NCBI GenBank assembly: GCA_000179315.1
Contig: ADZZ01000513.1
Coordinates: 1-41,053, forward strand
Direction of reading: 5' to 3'
Source: a delta proteobacterium NaphS2
GTDB lineage: Bacteria; Desulfobacterota; DSM-4660; Desulfatiglandales; Desulfatiglandaceae
Length of the DNA: 41,053 nucleotides
Numbering within the stretch: the stretch's first letter is position 1; each line of letters opens with the position of its first letter. Position numbers and translations under genes: made by a program. The notes beneath the pieces are model-generated. The model ran no database searches and was not told where the DNA came from. It saw only the letters and a program-made list of their open reading frames with translations. Positions 8,699-16,117 of the stretch are shown here, piece after piece.

Positions 8699-9493
8699 AT
8701 GACCGTATCGCGACCCTCCGGTTTGAAATATTCGTTTTTTTTTCTCGCTCTAATTCTCTTCTTTTTGGCTGCGGTTTCCTCCGTCCAAGCGGAACGTCCC
8801 TTTCCAAAACCCAAAGGACTTGTCAACGATTTTGCAGGGGTCGTTCCTCCCGCATATAAACAAAAGATCACCGCTTTAACAGGCGCAATGCTGAAAGAAA
8901 CGGGAATCCCCATCGTGGTGGTCACCATGCCCGATATCGGCGGTGCGGACTATAACGATTATGCCAACCGCCTTTACAGTGCCTGGGGAATCGGAAAAAA
9001 GGGAGAAGACAAGGGCGTATTGATTTTCGTGGCGGTGAAAGAACGCAAGATGCGCATTGAGACCGGGTACGGTGTGGAGGGGATCCTCCCTGACGGCCTG
9101 GTGGGGGAGATACGGGATCGCTATATGATTCCGTACCTTAAAGAAAACAAATTCGGGGAAGGTCTGTATGCGGGCACAGCGGCCGTGGCCCAGGTCCTTG
9201 CCAAGGCCTCGGGTATTAAGCTGTCCGTTCAAACGCCGAAAATGGCTGCCAAAAAACGGTCCGGGTTCTCTTTTCTACCCCTCATTTTCATACTGATCGT
9301 CATCATGCTGATATTCGGACGAAGACGTGGTTCCTGGCTCTATGCCCTCCCTTTTCTCTTGGGTTCCGGCCGCGGATATGGCTCGGGGTACTCCGGCGGC
9401 GGGCACGGCGGGAGTTTTGGTGGATTCGGGGGCGGCTTCGGCGGATTTGGAGGTGGCATGAGCGGCGGCGGTGGCGCCGGAGGAGGCTTTTAA
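8699..9493 (+). CDS. TPM domain membrane protein, YgcG-like
   Basis: The product is 264 residues. A signal peptide ends near VQA (residue 31). The TPM (TLP18.3/Psb32/MOLO-1) domain follows, with LVNDFAGVVPP, the strand IPIVVVTMPD, the NRLYSAWGIGKKGEDKGVLIFVA core, and RIETGYGVEGILPD. A transmembrane segment (FLPLIFILIVIMLIF) and a glycine-rich tail of about 45 residues end the protein. The ribosome site for the ATG at 8699 is weak; TTG a few codons on is possible. It leads a three-gene operon ending in LemA, the common partner of TPM proteins. The family has been linked to envelope and membrane maintenance; no precise reaction is established. Confidence 0.85.
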   Translation: MTVSRPSGLKYSFFFLALILFFLAAVSSVQAERPFPKPKGLVNDFAGVVPPAYKQKITALTGAMLKETGIPIVVVTMPDIGGADYNDYANRLYSAWGIGKKGEDKGVLIFVAVKERKMRIETGYGVEGILPDGLVGEIRDRYMIPYLKENKFGEGLYAGTAAVAQVLAKASGIKLSVQTPKMAAKKRSGFSFLPLIFILIVIMLIFGRRRGSWLYALPFLLGSGRGYGSGYSGGGHGGSFGGFGGGFGGFGGGMSGGGGAGGGF

Positions 9494-9497
9494 AAGG

Positions 9498-10229
9498 ATG
9501 GGGAAAATGAAGATGGATCCAAAGAAGATGTTGCCGGAAATTACCAAAGGTTTCAAAGCCCTCTACGGCGATGATCTTGTGAGCATTACCCTTTACGGCA
9601 GCGCAACGGGGAAGGATTATCGGCCCGGGAGTTCCGATATCAATCTCATGATCGTACTCACGGAAAAGGGCATTGAACAGCTTGACCGCGCCTTTGATCT
9701 CGTCGGAAAATGGCGGAAAAAAGGGGTGGCTGTACCGCTTTTTCTGACGGAAAATTACATCACGACCTCTCTGGATGTTTTTCCCATTGAATACCTCAAT
9801 TTTCGGAACCATCACGTTCACGTTTTTGGAAAGGAGATCCTCAAGGATCTTGAATTCAGCCCCGAATTTGTAAGGCTCCAGTGTGAAAGAGAGATCAAGG
9901 GAAAGCTGCTTCTGTTGCGGGAGGCATTTATCGGGACCGAAGGAAAGGGAAAAGCGCTCAAAAGCCTCATCAAGGATGCGCTTCCGGCACTGGTTGCAAT
10001 CTTTGAGGCTTTGCTGTATCTCAAGAAAATACCCGTACCAAAAGAACGACGCGAGATCATCAGAAAAACGGCGGACGCATTTCAATTGGAGTATGCAATA
10101 TTTGAAGGACTCCTTCATGTTAAAGAGGAAATGTCTAAAATAAGCGATGAAGAAAGCCTTCATCTTTTTAAAGGCTGCCTCAGGGAAATGAGAAAGCTAT
10201 CCGAACTGGTAAATTCATTGGGAGGATAA
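9498..10229 (+). CDS. Nucleotidyltransferase-fold protein with altered active site
   Basis: The product is about 243 residues. I chose the ATG at 9498, behind AGGAGGC at the end of the TPM gene; ATGs at 9507 and 9513 are alternatives. The N-terminal half has the polymerase-beta nucleotidyltransferase signature YGSATGKDYRPGSSDINLM. Active members have D-x-D at the end of this motif, but here it is D-I-N, so catalysis may be lost or changed. The C-terminal half is helical (KGKLLLLREAF, LPALVAIFEALLYLKK) like the helical domain that often accompanies this fold. No signal peptide is visible. It sits four bases after the TPM gene and one base before lemA, so the three genes are clearly co-transcribed. 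Its role beside TPM and LemA is unknown. Confidence 0.7.
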   Translation: MGKMKMDPKKMLPEITKGFKALYGDDLVSITLYGSATGKDYRPGSSDINLMIVLTEKGIEQLDRAFDLVGKWRKKGVAVPLFLTENYITTSLDVFPIEYLNFRNHHVHVFGKEILKDLEFSPEFVRLQCEREIKGKLLLLREAFIGTEGKGKALKSLIKDALPALVAIFEALLYLKKIPVPKERREIIRKTADAFQLEYAIFEGLLHVKEEMSKISDEESLHLFKGCLREMRKLSELVNSLGG

Positions 10230-10230
10230 C

Positions 10231-10806
10231 GTGGGCAAAGGACTCAAAACCTTACTAATCATATTGGGCATATTGCTGGTCATCGTTATTGGGGCCTATT
10301 CATATCTTAAGGGAACATATAATTCCCTGGTGACCATGGATGAGAGTGTCAAGGGGGCGTGGGCCCAGGTGGAGAATCAGCTTCAACGCCGATATGACCT
10401 GATTCCCAATTATGTGGAGACGGTCAAGGGATATGCCAAACACGAAAAGGAAGTGTTTGTGGAAGTGGCCAACGCCCGTTCAAAGGTGGCAGGCGCCGCC
10501 ACCGTAAACGATAAGATAGAAGCCAACCAACAGCTCAGCTCCGCACTCGGACGATTGTTGCTGGTGGTTGAACGGTATCCGGAGTTGAAGGCCAATACCA
10601 ATTTTATCCGTCTGCAGGATGAACTGGCAGGGACCGAAAACCGCATCGCCGTTGAACGGAGACGCTTCAATGAAATGGTGAAGGCCTACAATATCAAGAT
10701 TCGAAGCTTCCCCACCAACATACTGGCGGGCATGTTCGGTTTTGAAAAGGCCGTTTTTTATGAAACCCCCAAGGAACAGCAACAGGCGCCCAAGGTGAAG
10801 TTTTGA
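10231..10806 (+). CDS. lemA: LemA family protein
   Basis: The product is 191 residues and starts with GTG at 10231 behind GGAGGAT. A single N-terminal transmembrane helix (LLIILGILLVIVIGAYSYL) is followed by the LemA helical domain with the typical stretches YNSLVTMDESVKGAWAQV, QLQRRYDLIPNYVETVKGYA and AYNIKIRSFPTNILA. Family length is normal. LemA proteins are membrane-anchored and of uncertain biochemical function; they co-occur with TPM proteins as here. Confidence 0.93.
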   Translation: MGKGLKTLLIILGILLVIVIGAYSYLKGTYNSLVTMDESVKGAWAQVENQLQRRYDLIPNYVETVKGYAKHEKEVFVEVANARSKVAGAATVNDKIEANQQLSSALGRLLLVVERYPELKANTNFIRLQDELAGTENRIAVERRRFNEMVKAYNIKIRSFPTNILAGMFGFEKAVFYETPKEQQQAPKVKF

Positions 10807-10897
10807 TGCGCTGGTAAGGCACGACGCCGATTCCACCCTTTTTGGATTTTTAGGCCTTCTGGAGTCCCGTCCGGAAGATCCGATTTTATTTTGGGCC

Positions 10898-10932
10898 GGA
10901 ATTTTCCATGGGGGTCTCCATTGGAAAATTCC
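10898..10932. terminator. Hairpin between converging genes
   Basis: GGAATTTTCCA (10898-10908) pairs perfectly with TGGAAAATTCC (10922-10932). It lies between the converging lemA and aldehyde dehydrogenase genes and may act as a two-way terminator. There is no U tract on the + side (a C run follows). Apart from this hairpin I see nothing in 10807-11046. Confidence 0.45.
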
Positions 10933-11046
10933 CCCCCCCTTATTTTCCTGCGTTTAAGTCTTCTGCTTTATCCCCCCGTTATGTGTCATAATATCCCTAT
11001 GTTTATTGGTCGGAAAATAATTAGAGGCCGTTTCAGTCTCCTTATA

Positions 11047-12579
11047 CTACACTTCAAAACGAATGCCCTGTGCCAAAGGAAGCTCTTTGGACCAGTTTAT
11101 GGTACACGTCTGACGTCGCATATAGGCTTTCCAAGCATCCGAACCGGCCTCACGACCACCGCCGGTGTCCTTCTCACCGCCAAAGGCGCCGCCGATTTCC
11201 GCACCGGATGTGCCGATGTTCACGTTTGCGATACCGCAATCGCTGCCAAGATGACTCAGAAATGTTTCAGCTTCACGCAGATCCTCCGTGAATATGGCGG
11301 AAGACAATCCCTGGGGCACCGCGTTGTGATAGCGGATGGCCTCTTCGAGGCTTTGATATTGGATAAGGTACAGTATGGGCGCAAAGGTCTCTTGCTTGAC
11401 AATGGGGAAATGGGCTTTGGCTTCACAGATACAGGGCATCACATAAGGACCCTTTTCATAAATGCTCCCTTCAAGGATTTCACCACCATATAATACCTTT
11501 CCACCCGCTTCTTTCAGGACTTCCAAGGCGCTTCCCATGGCATCCGCGGCCGCCCGGTCCACCAATGGCCCCATCAATGTCTTACTTTCAAGGGGATTTC
11601 CGATCACCACTTGTTTGTAGGCCGCTATAAGCCGATCAACAAGAAGCCGATAAATGTTCCGATGTGCGATCACCCGGCGAGTGGTGGTACAACGTTGGCC
11701 CGCCGTCCCTACGGCGCCAAAAAGGATAGCCCTTGCGGCCAAATCGAGATCGGCATTTTCCGTAACAATAATACCGTTATTGCCCCCCAATTCCAAAATG
11801 GTCCTGCCCAAACGCAAAGCCACCGATTCGGCCACATGCCGCCCCATTCGCACGCTGCCTGTGGCGGAGATAAGGGGCACGCGAGGATCTTTGATCAGGG
11901 ATTCGCCCACCGTTTCACGTTTTCCGATGACCAGATTGAGAATCCCCTCGGGTAATCCGTTTTTTTTGAGAACCCGGCCGGCAATATTCATGGTCGCGAT
12001 GGCACATAAAGGGGTTTTGGATGAGGGTTTCCAGATAACGGTATTCCCGGCGATCAGGGCAATCATGGCGTTCCAGCCCCAAACCGCTACAGGGAAGTTG
12101 AACGCCGTTATAACCCCGACGGGTCCTAGCGGGTGCCACTGTTCGTACATCCGGTGTCGCGGGCGTTCGCTGTTCATGGTCAACCCGTAAAGCATGCGGG
12201 ACTGACCCAGGGCAAAGTCCGCAATATCAATCAGTTCCTGGACCTCTCCTTCCCCTTCGCTCAAAATCTTTCCCATTTCAATGCTTACCAGTGCCCCCAG
12301 CGTCCGTTTATGCTCGCGTAGCGCGTTTCCAATCTGTCGTACAATCTCCCCTCTTTTCGGGGCAGGCACCAATCGCCATTCCTTAAACACTTCTACGGCA
12401 CACGTTACAACCTTTTCGTAGTCCGAGACGGTTGCGGACCGAATCCTTCCGATGATTTCCCCGTTGATGGGCGATCTGTCCTCCAGGATGTTGCCACCGC
12501 ACGGAAGCCAAGCGCCGGTGCCGGCCCCCTGTTGTTGACCTTCGATCTTTAGCGTCCTTAAAATGCGCTCTATTTTCAT
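11047..12579 (-). CDS. amaB: ALDH7-family aldehyde dehydrogenase (aminoadipate semialdehyde / P6C dehydrogenase)
   Basis: The product is 510 residues, the normal length. It matches the ALDH7 (antiquitin) subfamily closely: GPVGVITAFNFPVAVWGWN, ELGGNNGIIV with the catalytic glutamate, GTAGQRCTTTRR with the catalytic cysteine, and near the end SGAEIGGAFGGEKDTGGGRE followed by YMRRQTCTINWS. These enzymes oxidise L-2-aminoadipate-6-semialdehyde (in equilibrium with piperideine-6-carboxylate) to 2-aminoadipate with NAD(P)+. It is the second gene of a leftward pair, 13 bases after a class III aminotransferase. That partner would supply the semialdehyde from lysine, so the pair looks like lysine catabolism. 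The substrate assignment rests on family resemblance and context. Confidence 0.85.
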   Translation of the reverse strand: MKIERILRTLKIEGQQQGAGTGAWLPCGGNILEDRSPINGEIIGRIRSATVSDYEKVVTCAVEVFKEWRLVPAPKRGEIVRQIGNALREHKRTLGALVSIEMGKILSEGEGEVQELIDIADFALGQSRMLYGLTMNSERPRHRMYEQWHPLGPVGVITAFNFPVAVWGWNAMIALIAGNTVIWKPSSKTPLCAIATMNIAGRVLKKNGLPEGILNLVIGKRETVGESLIKDPRVPLISATGSVRMGRHVAESVALRLGRTILELGGNNGIIVTENADLDLAARAILFGAVGTAGQRCTTTRRVIAHRNIYRLLVDRLIAAYKQVVIGNPLESKTLMGPLVDRAAADAMGSALEVLKEAGGKVLYGGEILEGSIYEKGPYVMPCICEAKAHFPIVKQETFAPILYLIQYQSLEEAIRYHNAVPQGLSSAIFTEDLREAETFLSHLGSDCGIANVNIGTSGAEIGGAFGGEKDTGGGREAGSDAWKAYMRRQTCTINWSKELPLAQGIRFEV

Positions 12580-12592
12580 ATGGTCACCTCAT

Positions 12593-13918
12593 CTAATCCG
12601 CCACCTCCCGCACGGTTTCATCGAATATGGAAAGACACACATCGATTTCCTCCGGACTCACCGTGAGGGCGGGGCAAAAACGAACGGTGTTCTCGCCACA
12701 GCCCAGAAGCAGCAATCCTTTTTGGAAAGCTCTGGAGATGATTTCCTTGCGCCAGTCACTTGCCCGTTCCTTGGTCTCGCGGTCCTTTACCAATTCCACA
12801 CCCACCATCAATCCCTTGCCTCTGACGTCTCCCATGCATTCGTAAGCTTCCTGTAATTTCTTGAGCCCCTCCATCAGACGTTTCCCTTGGGTTGCGGCGT
12901 TTGCCACGAGGCTCTTTTCAAGGAGCTCAATGGTTGCCATGGCCGCCTCGCACGAAACCGGGTTCCCGCCGAATGTGGATGCATGGGACCCCTCTTCCCA
13001 GTCCATGATTTTTCCTTTGGCCAGAATTGCGCCAAGGGGCAATCCGGAAGCGATACCTTTTGCCAGGGCCACAATGTCGGGTTTTACGCCGAAGTGTTCC
13101 ATTGCAAACATCTTACCGGTACGTCCCATCCCGGATTGCACCTCATCCGCCACATAAAGAATGCCGTATTTTCGGGCCAGCTTGTGGAGCGCCTTGTGGA
13201 ACTCCGGTGGCGGCACAATATAGCCCCCTTCCCCTTGAATCGGTTCCACAAAAATGGCCGCGACTTCTTCCGGGGGCAAGGTCGTCCGGAAAAGCGTTTC
13301 CTCCACCCATTGGACACATCCCACGCCACATTCCGGATAACAAAGATTATAAGCGCAACGGTAGCAATAGGGATAAGGAATATGGGTTATTCCGGGAACA
13401 AACGGATAATAGTGCTTTTTCTGTATGGTTTTGCTCGCGGTAAGGGAAAGCGCTCCCATTGTTCGCCCATGGAACGCGCCGTAGAAAGCGAGGTTTAACT
13501 CCCTTCGTGTGTGCCAACGGGCCAGTTTGAACGCGGCCTCAACAGCCTCTGCGCCGGAATTGCCGAAGTAGACCTTATGGACCTCATCGTCGGATACCAA
13601 TGAGGCCAGTTTTTTTGCAAGTGCAATTTGCGGCTTATAATAGAAGTCGGTCCCTGACATATGCAATAGGCGGTCGGCCTGTTTCTTAATGCTTTCAACC
13701 ACCTTGGGATGGCAATGCCCGGTGGAACAAACCGCTATGCCGGCGGTGAAATCCAGGAATTCGTTTCCGTCCACATCCCGGACCCAAAGCCCGTGTCCCC
13801 GGTCCACGACCAACGGGTAGGTTCTGGTATAGGAGGGGGAAACATAGGTTTTATCCACACCGATCAGCTTGCTAGCTATGGGACCGGGCAGCGACGTTTT
13901 GATCACAGGTCTTTTCAT
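12593..13918 (-). CDS. Class III aminotransferase, possible lysine 6-aminotransferase
   Basis: The product is 441 residues of the PLP-dependent class III aminotransferases (GABA / ornithine / lysine type). Visible motifs are NSGAEAVEAAFKLAR for phosphate binding, YGAFHGRTMGALSLT, YVADEVQSGMGRTG with the aspartate that holds the pyridine nitrogen, and ALAKGIASGLPLGA with the PLP lysine. A cysteine-rich insertion (PYCYRCAYNLCYPECG) near residue 190 is typical of a thermophile/archaea-related branch and could bind a metal. The strict pairing with an ALDH7 dehydrogenase suggests removal of the epsilon-amino group of lysine. GABA or ornithine remain possible substrates. Confidence 0.8.
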   Translation of the reverse strand: MKRPVIKTSLPGPIASKLIGVDKTYVSPSYTRTYPLVVDRGHGLWVRDVDGNEFLDFTAGIAVCSTGHCHPKVVESIKKQADRLLHMSGTDFYYKPQIALAKKLASLVSDDEVHKVYFGNSGAEAVEAAFKLARWHTRRELNLAFYGAFHGRTMGALSLTASKTIQKKHYYPFVPGITHIPYPYCYRCAYNLCYPECGVGCVQWVEETLFRTTLPPEEVAAIFVEPIQGEGGYIVPPPEFHKALHKLARKYGILYVADEVQSGMGRTGKMFAMEHFGVKPDIVALAKGIASGLPLGAILAKGKIMDWEEGSHASTFGGNPVSCEAAMATIELLEKSLVANAATQGKRLMEGLKKLQEAYECMGDVRGKGLMVGVELVKDRETKERASDWRKEIISRAFQKGLLLLGCGENTVRFCPALTVSPEEIDVCLSIFDETVREVAD

Positions 13919-13964
13919 GGGCTCTCTCCATTAATCCACGCAAATAACCATTATGTCATTTTGT

Positions 13965-14013
13965 AAATTAGAACGAAACAATTTATTCGGCAGCTTTGCG
14001 AAATTAGAACGAA
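13965..14013. repeat. Pair of 13-bp direct repeats in a divergent promoter region
   Basis: AAATTAGAACGAA occurs exactly at 13965-13977 and 14001-14013, with starts 36 bp apart. The region lies between the leftward aminotransferase gene and the rightward yjbQ-like gene. It may hold binding sites of an unknown regulator of either gene. Confidence 0.55.
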
Positions 14014-14092
14014 TATGATACAGAACATTGGGAAAAGCGACGTCGCACTTAAGGATTTTTTCAGATACCAAGAGAGGTAGACCAATATCGTT

Positions 14093-14509
14093 ATGAAAAG
14101 CTATCGGAAAGAGTTGTGGTTCGAGGTGCGGTCCCGACGGGCGTTTATCAACATAACACCGGATGTGGAAGAATGCTTGAGGGAGAGTGGTATCAAGGAA
14201 GGGCTGATTCTTGTGAACGCCATGCATATTACCGCTTCCGTATTTATAAACGACGACGAGTCGGGCCTGCACCACGATTATGAAGTCTGGCTTGAAAAAC
14301 TGGCGCCCCACGAACCGGTTTCCCGATACCGACACAATGTTGGCGAAGATAATGCGGATGCCCATATGAAGCGGCAGGTGATGGGTCGGGAAGTGGTTGT
14401 GGCGGTTACCGACGGAAGACTTGATTTTGGAACGTGGGAACGGATCTTCTATGGAGAATTTGACGGACGACGCAGAAAGCGTGTTTTGGTTAAAATTATT
14501 GGCGAATAA
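14093..14509 (+). CDS. yjbQ: YjbQ / UPF0047 family protein
   Basis: The product is 138 residues, the whole family length. Typical parts are [16 protein letters not shown], the strand [33 protein letters not shown], then the metal-site-like [17 protein letters not shown] and the end [14 protein letters not shown]. Members have weak thiamine-phosphate synthase activity in vitro; their true role is unclear. AGAGAGG lies upstream of the ATG. It precedes the RACo-like gene by 18 bases and is probably co-transcribed with it. Confidence 0.9.
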   Translation: MKSYRKELWFEVRSRRAFINITPDVEECLRESGIKEGLILVNAMHITASVFINDDESGLHHDYEVWLEKLAPHEPVSRYRHNVGEDNADAHMKRQVMGREVVVAVTDGRLDFGTWERIFYGEFDGRRRKRVLVKIIGE

Positions 14510-14527
14510 GCACAAAAGGAACAAACA

Positions 14528-16105
14528 GTGAAAGAAAATCCATGGATTAAACGCATATCCCTTAGTCTAACGGCTCCCAGCCTCGGCAATAATACGGCGG
14601 ATGTGGATCGCCTGGTTAAAGGATTGAAACATGAACTTTCGGGAAATGACGTTCGCGTCAGTTTTCCCCTGGTGAGGCGCTTGTCACGGGATCTCAGGGA
14701 GCATGATTATAACGTGGAAGCGGCCCTTTATCGGGATGGAGATCGCTGGCAATTGATAGATGTCTTTGGTGGAAAAGAGGCGAAAGCGCTTCACGGGCTT
14801 TCGCTGGATTTGGGAAGTTCCACCCTGGTGCTGCGATTGGTGAATTTGAGTAACGGCGTAACGCTGGATGAGATCTCCTTTAACAACCCCCAGATTGAAA
14901 TCGGATCGGACATCCTCACACGTATTCACTTTGCGGGGCGGGAAGGGGGACTTACAAAACTTCGGAACCTCGTACTGGACGCCATTAACCTGCACATTGA
15001 AAAACTGGTGAAAGAAAGCGGGGTATCACCTGAATCCATCGTGGGAATGTGCATGGCCGGCAACACCACCATGACGCATCTGTTTTTGGGCCTGGATCCC
15101 CATTGGATCTGCCGGGAGCCCTATATTCCGGTGGTCAATCGGCCGGATGTGATCACCGCTGGTGAACTGGCGCTGAATATCAATCCCCAGGCACCGGTGC
15201 TGGTCTTCCCCAATGTGGGCAGCTACTTCGGGGGCGACCTGATCGCGGGGATTCTGGCGTCAAAAATGACGGCGCGGGAGGATGTGTCGTTTCTGGTGGA
15301 TGTGGGGACCAATGCGGAAGTGGTGATCGGAAACCAGGACTGGTTGATGGCCTGTGCCGGCGCCGCCGGGCCGGCCCTTGAAAGCGGGGTGGCCGACATG
15401 GGAATGATGGCCGCGCCCGGGGTTATCGACAGTGTGGTGATTGATCCCGAAACCGGTGAATTCAAGATCGGAACCATCGCAGGGCGTGACGGATCATCCG
15501 GGACCGGAAGGCGTGGCCCCATCGGTATCTGCGGCTCCGGGCTCATCGATCTGGTAAGTGAGCTCTTCCTCGTCGGTATGATCGATCTCCGGGGTAAATT
15601 TGTGCCGGATCGCTGCGGAAAGGGTCTGGTGGAGATGGATGGTATAAGGCATTTGATGGTGGTGCCGGCCGAGGCGTCCGGGACCGGTGAGCCTTTGACC
15701 CTCAGCCAGATCGATATTGACGGCCTGATTCGTTCAAAGGCCGCCATGTATACTATTCTGACCACCATCGGCAAGACCGTAAATGTGTCATTTGACGAGA
15801 TCGGTCGGTTTTTCGTGGCCGGCACATTCGGCAGCTATATCAATCCACGTTCCGCCATCAACATCGGCATGATTCCCGATCTGCCGCTGGATACGTATGT
15901 TTCCCTGGGCAACACATCCCTTGCGGGAGCGACCATGGCCCTTTTGTCCTTGGATGCGCAAAAGTCGCTTTTTAATATTCGGGACCAAATTACCTATCTC
16001 GAATTAAATGTGAACCAGGAGTTTATGAACCTCTTTAGCGCCGCGAAATTTCTGCCGCACACGGACCGGTCCCTGTTTCCCTCCGTGAAACGGTTGGTTG
16101 ACTAG
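14528..16105 (+). CDS. RACo-like ASKHA protein lacking the ferredoxin domain
   Basis: The product is 525 residues, with a GTG start at 14528 behind AAAAGGA. It belongs to the DUF4445 / RACo group: ATP-using reductive activators that return oxidised corrinoid proteins of methyl transfer to the active Co(I) state. Full-length members are about 610-650 residues with an N-terminal [2Fe-2S] domain. This one starts in the linker (LTAPSLGNNTADVDRL near residue 15) and has no N-terminal Cys cluster. The ASKHA part is complete: GLSLDLGSSTLVLRLV near residue 92, GMCMAGNTTMTHLFLGL, FLVDVGTNAEVVIG, GICGSGLIDLVSE and VAGTFGSYINPRSAI. No corrinoid protein or methyltransferase is adjacent. It may work with a separate ferredoxin or on another target. 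Confidence 0.8.
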   Translation: MKENPWIKRISLSLTAPSLGNNTADVDRLVKGLKHELSGNDVRVSFPLVRRLSRDLREHDYNVEAALYRDGDRWQLIDVFGGKEAKALHGLSLDLGSSTLVLRLVNLSNGVTLDEISFNNPQIEIGSDILTRIHFAGREGGLTKLRNLVLDAINLHIEKLVKESGVSPESIVGMCMAGNTTMTHLFLGLDPHWICREPYIPVVNRPDVITAGELALNINPQAPVLVFPNVGSYFGGDLIAGILASKMTAREDVSFLVDVGTNAEVVIGNQDWLMACAGAAGPALESGVADMGMMAAPGVIDSVVIDPETGEFKIGTIAGRDGSSGTGRRGPIGICGSGLIDLVSELFLVGMIDLRGKFVPDRCGKGLVEMDGIRHLMVVPAEASGTGEPLTLSQIDIDGLIRSKAAMYTILTTIGKTVNVSFDEIGRFFVAGTFGSYINPRSAINIGMIPDLPLDTYVSLGNTSLAGATMALLSLDAQKSLFNIRDQITYLELNVNQEFMNLFSAAKFLPHTDRSLFPSVKRLVD

Positions 16106-16117
16106 GGTGGTTTGGTG

